DNA from: G965200765 sp965203865
Lineage (GTDB): Bacteria; Pseudomonadota; Gammaproteobacteria; Arenicellales; JAJDZL01
NCBI GenBank assembly: GCA_965203865.1
Contig: OZ241916.1
Location: forward strand, 2,170,001-2,234,000
Direction of reading: 5' to 3'
Length of the DNA stretch: 64,000 nt
In this document: positions 52,773 to 60,506 of the stretch, in pieces
How positions within the stretch are numbered: the stretch's first letter is position 1
How the letters are laid out: the number at the start of each line of letters is the position of its first letter
Translations under genes and position numbers: made by a program
The notes under the pieces: model-generated
What the model was told of the DNA's origin: nothing
The model's input: only the letters and a program-made list of their open reading frames with translations
Databases searched by the model: none

Positions 52773-53624
52773 CTAGCCAGCCGCCGCTGATTCCATTTGC
52801 GCCACTTTCTCGGCAGCCCGCTCGGCATCAACAGCAAGCATGGCTCCATGAAGCGATTGTTCCCCGCCTTTGAGATCTTTGTACAACTGTACGCAAGCCT
52901 TGGCTTTCTCAACCGCAATCAACGCATCCACTCCATAGGCATCAGCGCCGATTTTGTCGCACCAGGCCTGACTGATAGGCGCACCGCCAACAAATACTTT
53001 CACATCTTCCCGAAGACCTTCCGCCTGAATGTGCTTGATTGTTTCCCACTGCATGTTCATGGTCGTTGTCAGCAAGGCAGAAAAACCCACAATTTGCGGC
53101 TTGTGCTCTCGTATTGCAGCAATAAAGTCTTCCGGCGGAACTGTAACACCAAGGTCAATCACTGTGAACCCTGCAGCTTCCAGCATCATGGCAACGATTT
53201 TCTTGCCAATGTCGTGCAAGTCCCCCTGAACCGTACCAACCACTACCGTGCCGATTTCTTCGGATTTTTCCGCCACGATCAGCGGTTTCAGTATCGCCAA
53301 AGCTGCGTGCATGCACTTTGCTGACATCATCACTTCCGGCAAGAAGTATTCGTCCATCTTGAATCGCCGACCCACTTCGGCAATGCCGGTTGCCATCGGC
53401 CCTGCCACCAGTGTTCGGGGCGACACTTCAGCTTCCAGTGCCGGATGAATCAATTCTGGCGTTTCTTCATGCTCGCCGTCAATAATATTCCATTCAATTT
53501 CGTGGAACAGCTCCTTGATATCTTCCGGTGCATCCGTCCATCTGTCGGTTTCCATGGAATCCTCGAAATCGTACTGAAGATCTTCGATATCCCACTCTTT
53601 TTCAGTTTCAATTTTTAATGGCAT
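52773..53624 (-). CDS. Corrinoid (B12-binding) protein with an N-terminal extension
   Basis: 283 residues. The helical cap covers about 35-115, then the B12-binding Rossmann domain with VQGDLHDIGKKIVAMMLEAAGF (Asp135, His137, Gly140) and FSALLTTTMNMQWETI. The first 30 residues are acidic, and the last 45 form a charged helix. It should accept a methyl group from the UroD-type enzyme encoded 36 bp upstream. It differs in length and tail from the corrinoid protein at 31282, so the two may serve different substrates. Confidence 0.93.
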   Translation of the reverse strand: MPLKIETEKEWDIEDLQYDFEDSMETDRWTDAPEDIKELFHEIEWNIIDGEHEETPELIHPALEAEVSPRTLVAGPMATGIAEVGRRFKMDEYFLPEVMMSAKCMHAALAILKPLIVAEKSEEIGTVVVGTVQGDLHDIGKKIVAMMLEAAGFTVIDLGVTVPPEDFIAAIREHKPQIVGFSALLTTTMNMQWETIKHIQAEGLREDVKVFVGGAPISQAWCDKIGADAYGVDALIAVEKAKACVQLYKDLKGGEQSLHGAMLAVDAERAAEKVAQMESAAAG

Positions 53625-53660
53625 GGCCCAATTTGCTGGTTAAAATCTGTATCAAAAAAT

Positions 53661-55031
53661 TCAAGCAGAAGGACGAGGCCGTCTTCTACGTTTGCGCTCG
53701 CCCGACCACGGCTCGTATCCCTCTCCTGTATCTGCTCCAGGCGGCGGGTCATCCGGCAAAGGATACACTCCATACGATCTTGCCTCATCAATCATGGCCA
53801 AAACGTTTTGCGTCGGTACATCGTGCTCAAGCCGATGCGAAGAACTTAGCAAGTAGCCGCCTCCATGCCCCATCTCCCAGATTCGCTGTCGAACCTCCGC
53901 ACGCACATCGTCCACGCTTCCCCACGGAAGAGTTTCCTGAACGTCAATCCCGCCGTAGAAAAACATCTCTTTGCCCAGTTGGCGTTTTTTTGCGGCTGGA
54001 TTGGAATGCCGGGCAACTTTAGGCGGCAAACTATCATAGCCATCCACGCCGGATTCAATCAGTCCGCGCATAAATGGCTCAGGAATTGCACCGCAACTAT
54101 GGAACTGGATTTTCCCGTTCGGATTTTTCTTCACGTAGTACTCCTTGATCTCCTGAAACGCGCGAATATAGTGCGGCTTCACCTGCCGGTCAAACATCTT
54201 CAGCGACAAAAACGCAGTCTTCTCGCTTGCCAAGTCTTCAGGACTCATTCGCATCCAGTCAAGATATTCACCGCACTCGTCAATAATTGCCTTGTTGAAA
54301 TCAATTTCAATATCTGTCAACTTGGTAAGCATTGCTTCCAAAAAGTCCGGCGATTCGATAAAGTCGGAAAAAATCTTGGCATAGCCAACCATGTATTTCG
54401 CCTGTTCGAAAATTCCACCGCGCCCGCCCTGTCCCATCAAGGCAAACGGTGTTTCTTCATGAATAAACTTGCAATACTCGCGCAAGCTCATTCCGGGTAT
54501 AGGTGAATCATTCAAGCAAGATTCGTCGTAGGGGTCTGGCCAAGGGAACTCGTCTAGAATTCGCAAACCCTCCTCAATCGGCGCACTTGTGGCATGAAAC
54601 AGCGGGTAGCCGATCATTTCATAGTAGCCACCCTGCTCGTGCGGAGTCCACTTTCGAATTACACCCCATTCATCCACGTTGATGTCAACATCCGGTGGCG
54701 GAATTCCCATGTCGAACGGAATTTCGTCGAATCGAATCTCCCTGAATCCGGGTGAACCGCCGGGCGAACCAATTGCAATTCGAACAAAATCTACGCCCAG
54801 TTTTTCCGCCAGGTCCAGTTCAAAACTTACATCTGTTGTCCAGGTTGTCGACCCGGTACGGTAGTCCTTGGGATCGGCCTTGTAGTCCATGCCGATCCCT
54901 TTTCGCAGATTCTGATAGCCTTCAATGGTGCCCCATAGTCCGATGGGCACCAAGTCCGGTTCCCGAAGATGCAATGCATCAATGACGCGTTTTCGCTGCG
55001 GCGGCGTGGCATTGCCAATTATTTCCGCCAT
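53661..55031 (-). CDS. UroD-fold corrinoid methyltransferase (MtaA/CmuA-like)
   Basis: 456 residues with the uroporphyrinogen-decarboxylase barrel used by MtaA, MtbA and CmuA. Family segments are RVIDALHLREPDLVPIGLWG, GYPLFHATSAPIEEGL, GQGGRGGIFEQ and KIQFHSCGAIPE. The zinc motif HxC is present (His311, Cys313), but the usual later Cys position reads SSSHRLEH at 396-403. Related enzymes demethylate chloromethane, methanol or methoxylated compounds. The last 15 residues are Arg-rich (ERKRRRRPRPSA). It sits between the ferredoxin gene and the corrinoid gene. Confidence 0.85.
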   Translation of the reverse strand: MAEIIGNATPPQRKRVIDALHLREPDLVPIGLWGTIEGYQNLRKGIGMDYKADPKDYRTGSTTWTTDVSFELDLAEKLGVDFVRIAIGSPGGSPGFREIRFDEIPFDMGIPPPDVDINVDEWGVIRKWTPHEQGGYYEMIGYPLFHATSAPIEEGLRILDEFPWPDPYDESCLNDSPIPGMSLREYCKFIHEETPFALMGQGGRGGIFEQAKYMVGYAKIFSDFIESPDFLEAMLTKLTDIEIDFNKAIIDECGEYLDWMRMSPEDLASEKTAFLSLKMFDRQVKPHYIRAFQEIKEYYVKKNPNGKIQFHSCGAIPEPFMRGLIESGVDGYDSLPPKVARHSNPAAKKRQLGKEMFFYGGIDVQETLPWGSVDDVRAEVRQRIWEMGHGGGYLLSSSHRLEHDVPTQNVLAMIDEARSYGVYPLPDDPPPGADTGEGYEPWSGERKRRRRPRPSA

Positions 55032-55064
55032 AACTTGCCTCCCTTGTTAAAGTGAAATTTCAAC

Positions 55065-55628
55065 CTATGCGTTCGGCCCAAATGTTGAAGCCGCATCCAT
55101 GACCAATTCAGGATAGCCTCGCGATGACAAATTTGCCAGCCGGGTTGCCGCGGATTCGCGGTTCTTGTTGGCCAATTCGGCCATTGAACCGGACTGAATG
55201 GCGCCGGTGGGACAAATTTCCTCGCAAGCACGCGGCATATCCAGCGGCCGTTCCTTTCCAGGCGTTTGACAAAAGTTACACTTTTCCATCTTTCCTGCCA
55301 TTGAACTAAGCTGCGGCGCATTGAACGGACAAGCCCATGTACAAAACCCGCAACCGATGCAGGTATTCTGGTCAACCTGAACAATGCCATCGCTTGCACC
55401 CTTGGAGATGGCTCCAACCGGACAAGCCTTCATGCAAGGAGCGTCCCCGCAGTGCATGCATGCCATCGAAACATTCATTGCAGAAACATTTGGAAACTGC
55501 CCTGATTCGATCTTCACAACCTCTCGCCAGCGAGGACCGACTTCAACTTCGTTCCAAGACTTGCAGGCAATTTCACAAGCGTGACACTTCACGCAACGCT
55601 TGTGGTCAAAATAAAATCCATATTGCAT
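55065..55628 (-). CDS. Four-cluster ferredoxin subunit (DmsB/PsrB-like)
   Basis: 187 residues with sixteen Cys positions in four groups: CVKCHACEIAC (12-22), CMHCGDAPCMKAC, CIGCGFCTWAC, and CNFC with CEEIC later, giving four [4Fe-4S] clusters. It is the electron-transfer subunit of a CISM-type enzyme and would link the molybdenum subunit encoded 27 bp upstream with a membrane protein. No signal peptide, consistent with a cytoplasmic complex. Confidence 0.95.
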   Translation of the reverse strand: MQYGFYFDHKRCVKCHACEIACKSWNEVEVGPRWREVVKIESGQFPNVSAMNVSMACMHCGDAPCMKACPVGAISKGASDGIVQVDQNTCIGCGFCTWACPFNAPQLSSMAGKMEKCNFCQTPGKERPLDMPRACEEICPTGAIQSGSMAELANKNRESAATRLANLSSRGYPELVMDAASTFGPNA

Positions 55629-55655
55629 AACTGATTTCTCCTCAATTTTCCCGGT

Positions 55656-57764
55656 TTACGCCGGCCTGACTCGTACTTTGCATTCATTGTAGCAATTGGC
55701 ACCGGTTATCGGATTGGTATGCGTATCCATAAGATTATTGGAATGAGCTCCATGCCCCTTGGCAATGGATCCCATGGCCCAATGTCCGAACCCGTGTCCA
55801 TGTCGAATGCTTACGCAACCCGGAACAAGCCCCTCGACAACTTTCGCCTTGATTTCAATTTTATCCTTGGGAGATTCAACGACGACCATGCTGTCGTCCC
55901 GGATGCCGTATTTCTGGGCATCAACCCGGTTGATCTCAACCCAGTTCTCCCCGCACACTTCCATTAGAAATGGATTGTTCTGGGTAACAATATTGCAGTG
56001 CATGCTGAGTTTGGAATGTGTTACCTGAAGCGGATAGTCGTCATCCGGAATTACAGACCGCTCGGTGTACTCAGGGTAGCCGTTAAAGCCTGCCTCTTCG
56101 TACGCACTGGAAAATATTTCAATTTTGCCCGATGGAGTCGGCAGCCCTTCCGGCACCCGGTTGTAGCGAACCTCTCCCGCCCAAAAGCCTTTCTGTTTGA
56201 TTTCGTCAAGTGACATCGGGACATTTTCCATCATGACTTCGCCCCAGTCTTCCCACTTTTCATACGGAAAGTGTTCGCTCCATCCCATCTTTTCTGCAAT
56301 GCCCTTTACGATTTCATAAGGCGGTTTGGACTCGCCGACTGGGTCCACAACGGGTTGGCACAGCACAACCTCAGGACCAATCCACATGCCTTGTCGCAAT
56401 TCAGCTTGTTCGTAGAAGGAAGTTTCCGGAAGAACAATATCGCACTCAAGTGCGGTCTCGCTCATATACAACTCGCATGCGACAGCCAGTTCAAGGTGCT
56501 TGAACATTTCCTGTACTCGTTCGCGGTTAGGATCGCTCATTACAGGGTTGGTTGCCTGCACAAACAATCCTTTCACAGGATAAGGGTTCCCGTCAATCAC
56601 CGCATCGGGCAACCTGGAGTTTGGCAGATCCGGAGCCAGCGGAAATCCCATGTCAACATGAAGCGGATTCCTGGAAGGCGTATGCTTCGCTTCATCCGAA
56701 ATGATCACCGGCAAGCCCAAAGGAGCCCAGTCTTTCAGGTGCAAATTGCCCGGCTTGTCCACTTCGCCGCAAATCGCATTGATCGCGTAGCAGGCACGGC
56801 CGGCATCTGCACCATTGGTGTAGTATCCGGAGCCTTTGAAAATGGCCGACATGGAAGGTTTGGTAGTCGCAAACTCCCGCGCTAGCCGTTCAATGGTTTG
56901 TGCGCTGATTCCGCAGATTTCCGCCGCCCATTCTGGCGAGTATCCCCTGGAGTTCAAGTGATCCCGAAAACCGTCAAATCCATTGCAGTAGCTGTTCACA
57001 AAATCTCGGTCATACAGGTTGTTCGAAATAATGCTATGGCACATCGCCAGTGCCATCGCGCCGTCTGTGGATGGCTTGATTGGCACCCATTCGTCTGCTT
57101 TTTGAGCGGTCTCTGTGAAGTTGGGATCAACCACTACCAGACGGCATCCCTTCTTTTGGGCATCAATCAGTGCACGACTTTCCCAGAGTCCCTGATTGGC
57201 ACCCAGATTATTCATTCCCCAAAGCATTACATACTTCGAATTTGCAAAGTCATGCATGGGAAACACGTGTCCAAATAGTGTCAAGCAAGCCGAGCGACGG
57301 TCCTGCTCGCATCCAGATGTATGTGTATACATATTCGGAGAGCCGTACAGTTCTCCAAGAAGATGTCTGTAAAACTGGGTGTTCGGGTCATGATGGCAAG
57401 TAAGTGCCACGGCTTCCGGTCCATACTTGTCTGCAATCGATTTCAGCTTGTCCGCAATATAGGTGTAAGCTTCGTCCCAGCTGATTCTCTTAAACTGCCC
57501 CTGCTCTCCTTTTGGGTTTGTTCGAAGCAGCGGAAATTTGAGCCGGTCCGGGTCCTGGGTGACATACCAACTTGCCATTCCCTTTGCACAGCGAGATCCG
57601 ATATTGTTCGGAGACTCGGGATTTCCCTTGTGGTACACGATTTTCCCATCGCGCACAAATACTTCTGTCGGACACTGCCACGGGCAGGTATAGCAAAAGC
57701 TTTTTACAACTTCAGCCCCCTTAATCTCGGCCAGTCGCGACCCAAGATCATTTGCACCATTCAT
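55656..57764 (-). CDS. Molybdopterin (DMSO reductase family) oxidoreductase
   Basis: 702 residues. The N terminus has an [4Fe-4S] motif CYTCPWQC with Cys59 (24, 27, 31, 59). There is no twin-arginine signal, so it should be cytoplasmic. FKRISWDEAYTYIADKL and later LQVTHSKLSMHC fit the bis-MGD fold, and HTSGCEQDRR near 137-148 has a Cys at a plausible Mo-ligand position. Size and cluster pattern resemble short acetylene-hydratase/formate-dehydrogenase-like enzymes. Its substrate is unknown. RBS GGAGGAGAG precedes the ATG. It is first in the long operon. Confidence 0.93.
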   Translation of the reverse strand: MNGANDLGSRLAEIKGAEVVKSFCYTCPWQCPTEVFVRDGKIVYHKGNPESPNNIGSRCAKGMASWYVTQDPDRLKFPLLRTNPKGEQGQFKRISWDEAYTYIADKLKSIADKYGPEAVALTCHHDPNTQFYRHLLGELYGSPNMYTHTSGCEQDRRSACLTLFGHVFPMHDFANSKYVMLWGMNNLGANQGLWESRALIDAQKKGCRLVVVDPNFTETAQKADEWVPIKPSTDGAMALAMCHSIISNNLYDRDFVNSYCNGFDGFRDHLNSRGYSPEWAAEICGISAQTIERLAREFATTKPSMSAIFKGSGYYTNGADAGRACYAINAICGEVDKPGNLHLKDWAPLGLPVIISDEAKHTPSRNPLHVDMGFPLAPDLPNSRLPDAVIDGNPYPVKGLFVQATNPVMSDPNRERVQEMFKHLELAVACELYMSETALECDIVLPETSFYEQAELRQGMWIGPEVVLCQPVVDPVGESKPPYEIVKGIAEKMGWSEHFPYEKWEDWGEVMMENVPMSLDEIKQKGFWAGEVRYNRVPEGLPTPSGKIEIFSSAYEEAGFNGYPEYTERSVIPDDDYPLQVTHSKLSMHCNIVTQNNPFLMEVCGENWVEINRVDAQKYGIRDDSMVVVESPKDKIEIKAKVVEGLVPGCVSIRHGHGFGHWAMGSIAKGHGAHSNNLMDTHTNPITGANCYNECKVRVRPA

Positions 57765-57962
57765 CTACTACTCTCCTCCATCTCACAGTATTGTCTGTGT
57801 TGCTAAAAATATTGCACTTTATTATTCTACACAGTCGATAGCAAGAATAAAAAGAGTATTTTACTTGTACATCTCAATTTTTGTGATTTTGTATTTACGG
57901 GGCCCGTCAGGCACTTTGAGCATTTCGGGTGAATCGCCTACAATTGATTCTTCAATTATCTG

Positions 57963-58589
57963 ATGAACATACCAAAGACAACTTCACCATTTTGCGTATC
58001 ACACAGCCACTTGGCAGGTGCAATTTCAACGCTTGCCTATTTGAATGCGGTCTCTGTTCCAGTGCTTTCAGACCCGTTTCGGTGCGCACTACTCAAAGAA
58101 GCCGATTCCTATTCGATGCGCCCGGTTCGGGAAACAATGGGGAAACCGGGCAGTCTTGTCAAACAGAAAATGAACATTCAAAGCGAATTGAATCCTGATG
58201 GACTATTCAGCGAGCTGACCACTGAATTTCAAGAGTTGTTCGACCGGTCTGTAGCTCAATGTGACTTTTTTGACGGCGAAGCAGTATTCAATGACTGGAT
58301 GCTCCAGAAATACGATGTCGGACCTTACGGAATCACACCCCATCGCGACCGCACTGATTATCGGTATATCATTTGCCTGTTTGTTATTGAAGGACAGGGG
58401 AGATTCTATGTCTCCAATGACCGGCAAAAAAGTGGGCAGAGGGAAATCGCAAATTTGCCCGGCGATGTAATCCTGCTTCCTGGACCCGGATTCAAGGGAA
58501 TGCAAGAACGGCCGTTTCACTACCTTGAAGAAATAACGGAGGAACGAGTCGTTTTCGGTCTTCGGCATGATGAGACAAAATTAACCTGA
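57963..58589 (+). CDS. 2OG-Fe(II) oxygenase-like protein
   Basis: 208 residues from ATG 57963. After a poorly conserved first 90 residues, KYDVGPYGITPHRDRTDYR holds an HxD pair (His and Asp), FVIEGQGRFYVSN forms a strand pair, and GDVILLPGPGFKG leads to FHYLEEI with a second His and the final Arg. This is the double-stranded beta-helix plan of 2-oxoglutarate oxygenases. It is divergent from the Mo operon with 198 bp between. The substrate is unknown. Confidence 0.7.
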   Translation: MNIPKTTSPFCVSHSHLAGAISTLAYLNAVSVPVLSDPFRCALLKEADSYSMRPVRETMGKPGSLVKQKMNIQSELNPDGLFSELTTEFQELFDRSVAQCDFFDGEAVFNDWMLQKYDVGPYGITPHRDRTDYRYIICLFVIEGQGRFYVSNDRQKSGQREIANLPGDVILLPGPGFKGMQERPFHYLEEITEERVVFGLRHDETKLT

Positions 58590-58602
58590 ATTCACCTGAA
58601 AC

Positions 58603-58992
58603 ATGGATTACATTCCGATTCGGATTATTCTTGATTACTCCTATTCGCTGGGCGAGTTGAAGCCTTATTTTGACACCCTTCGAAACGGCAAGGCATTGGG
58701 GTCCAAATGCCCTGAATGCCAAAAAATTCTCTTCCCACCCAGATTGATTTGCGAAGATGACGGAGCTGGTACCGAGTGGCATCAGCTTGAAGGCACTGGT
58801 ACGATTACAGAAATTACAACCCAGGCAAACGGCGAGTCCTTTGCACTAATTGCAATGGACGGCGCAAGCAATAAAGCTTTGGGGCATTTAACCCAGTCCA
58901 GCGTAAAACCCGGAGACAGGGTGAAAATTACGCAATACGACCCCGAAGCTGAGCATCCTGCAAATTGTGTTGTGTACACGCTCGTCAATTAA
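58603..58992 (+). CDS. Zn-ribbon/OB-fold protein (DUF35 family)
   Basis: 129 residues from ATG 58603, 13 bp after the oxygenase-like gene. KCPECQKILFPPRLIC is the zinc-ribbon end, followed by the OB fold GTGTITEITTQ and KPGDRVKITQYDP. DUF35 proteins generally act with thiolases or acyl-CoA enzymes to open a CoA-binding site; no thiolase is adjacent. The two plus-strand genes may form a short operon. Confidence 0.86.
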   Translation: MDYIPIRIILDYSYSLGELKPYFDTLRNGKALGSKCPECQKILFPPRLICEDDGAGTEWHQLEGTGTITEITTQANGESFALIAMDGASNKALGHLTQSSVKPGDRVKITQYDPEAEHPANCVVYTLVN

Positions 58993-59135
58993 CAAACTTT
59001 TCCGAAGAATTGCCGCCAGCTCCGCAAGATGCTGTTTCCTTCAGAAGCACACAAGACCATGGCGGACCATCAATTGCTATCTTTCTGTGACAGAGTGAAA
59101 CCCTGTTTAACAAGGAACTGCCGCAAACAATCCTG

Positions 59136-59168
59136 TTGCCCAGAATTTTTCCGTTGATCTGCTACAAT
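59136..59168 (+). promoter_or_regulatory. Candidate extended -10 promoter for metZ
   Basis: TGC-TACAAT at 59160-59168 is an extended -10 element. TTGCCC at 59136-59141 is 21 bp away, too far for a standard -35 site. Transcription would begin near 59175, just upstream of the riboswitch. Confidence 0.45.
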
Positions 59169-59185
59169 ATCCGCAGTAAATTTCA

Positions 59186-59242
59186 TTCACGCGTTGATTT
59201 GATTGATCAGCTTGCGGGCGCGTAAAACTAACGGCTAAAGCG
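59186..59242 (+). ncRNA. SAM-II/SAM-V-type riboswitch upstream of metZ
   Basis: The leader contains a stem ACGCG (59189-59193) and CGCGT (59219-59223), a loop starting TTGATTTGATT, the conserved run AGCTTGCGGGCGCGTAAAA, and then GGCTAAAG at 59233-59240. This order matches the pseudoknot that binds S-adenosylmethionine in the SAM-II and SAM-V classes, which sit upstream of metX, metY or metZ. The gene downstream and a terminator immediately after it fit transcriptional control by SAM. Class assignment is not certain. Confidence 0.82.
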
Positions 59243-59264
59243 AATTCAAACTGGTAGTTTCGAT

Positions 59265-59298
59265 AGTCCGTCAAGCATAATTTTGAACGGACTTTTTT
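59265..59298 (+). terminator. Rho-independent terminator in the metZ leader
   Basis: AGTCCGTCAA and TTGAACGGACT form a stem of about 10 pairs with one bulge, followed by a T run at 59293-59298, directly before the ATG of metZ. Its place after the riboswitch indicates that high SAM stops transcription here. Confidence 0.82.
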
Positions 59299-60477
59299 AT
59301 GGAACCGCATCAGTTTAGAACAAAAGCAATTCGGTATGGACAGCATCGAACCCAGGAAGGGGAGCACAACGATCCAATTTTTGTCACCTCAAGTTTTGTA
59401 TTTGAAAATTCGCAGCAGGCGGCTGAGCGCTTTTCAGAATCAAAACCGGGGAACATCTACTCCAGATTTACAAACCCTACTACTCGCGCTTTTGAAGAAA
59501 GGCTGGCAGCGCTGGAATCAGCCAATTACTGCATTGCCACGGCTTCGGGCATGGCAGCAATTACGAGCCTTTGCCTGGCGCATTTAAAGACGGGCGATCA
59601 CGTATTGGCTACCCGCGGCCTGTTTGGTTCAACCGTTTCCCTTTTTTCAAAATACCTGGACAAATTCGGTATCGAAACAGAATATCTTGGCCCCGACGAC
59701 CTAAACCAATGGAGCGCAGCAATTCGTCCGTCAACGAGAATGCTATTCGTTGAAACCCCTTCCAATCCACTGTGCGAGGTTATTGACATTCGAAAACTGG
59801 CAGCAATCGCATCTGAACAGAAAGAGTGCCTGCTAGTCGTAGATAATTGCGCTTGTTCTCCTGCGCTTCAGCAACCCCTCAGTCTTGGCGCTGATGTTGT
59901 AATACATTCTGCAACAAAATTTTTAGATGGCCATGGCCGTGCAGTTGGCGGTGCCGTTGTTACAAACAAAGAAGATTTGACCAAGGAGGTATCCGGCGTT
60001 CTTCGAACTACCGGGCCTGCCATGAGTCCGTTCAATGCATGGGTTCTTTATGCCGGTCTTGAAACGCTTGAATTGCGCATGCAAGAAAGCTGTTCTTCAG
60101 CAATGAATATCGCACACTGGCTGGCTGATCATCCAAAGGTCGAAACTGTTCACTATCCCGGCCTTGAGAATCACCCGTACCATGACCTGGCGAAGCAGCA
60201 GCAAAGCGACTTTGGTGCACTGGTGGCGTTTGAAGTCAAAGGAGACAGGAAAGAAGCGTGGACGGTAATTGACTCAGTAGAAATGCTGTCAATTTCTGCA
60301 AACTTTGGAGATGTCAAATCTATCATCACTCATCCGGCATCGACAACACATGGTCGGCTTTCTCCCGAAGAGCGCCAGCGGGCCGGCATATCGGAAAACT
60401 TGATTCGACTGTCTGTTGGCCTGGAAGATCTGGAAGACATAAAAAACGATCTTGCCCGAGGCTTGTCGAAACTCTAA
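59299..60477 (+). CDS. metZ: O-succinylhomoserine sulfhydrylase
   Basis: 392 residues with the Cys/Met-metabolism PLP fold. Segments are QHRTQEGEHNDPIFVTSSF, SGMAAITSLCLAHLKTGD, PSNPLCEVIDI and the PLP-Lys site HSATKFLDGHGRAVGG, and IRLSVGLEDLEDI at the end. It makes homocysteine from O-succinyl- or O-acetylhomoserine and sulfide. The SAM-controlled leader supports a methionine role. The precise acyl donor is inferred from similarity to MetZ. Confidence 0.93.
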   Translation: MEPHQFRTKAIRYGQHRTQEGEHNDPIFVTSSFVFENSQQAAERFSESKPGNIYSRFTNPTTRAFEERLAALESANYCIATASGMAAITSLCLAHLKTGDHVLATRGLFGSTVSLFSKYLDKFGIETEYLGPDDLNQWSAAIRPSTRMLFVETPSNPLCEVIDIRKLAAIASEQKECLLVVDNCACSPALQQPLSLGADVVIHSATKFLDGHGRAVGGAVVTNKEDLTKEVSGVLRTTGPAMSPFNAWVLYAGLETLELRMQESCSSAMNIAHWLADHPKVETVHYPGLENHPYHDLAKQQQSDFGALVAFEVKGDRKEAWTVIDSVEMLSISANFGDVKSIITHPASTTHGRLSPEERQRAGISENLIRLSVGLEDLEDIKNDLARGLSKL

Positions 60478-60506
60478 TACACAGAGAGTACCCGATGAAT
60501 TAATGA

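Noticed and set aside
57765..57962. Cobalamin riboswitch before the Mo/corrinoid operon
   Set aside because: I found no B12-box-like conserved string or pseudoknot pattern here or in 32002-32269. A covariance search would settle it.
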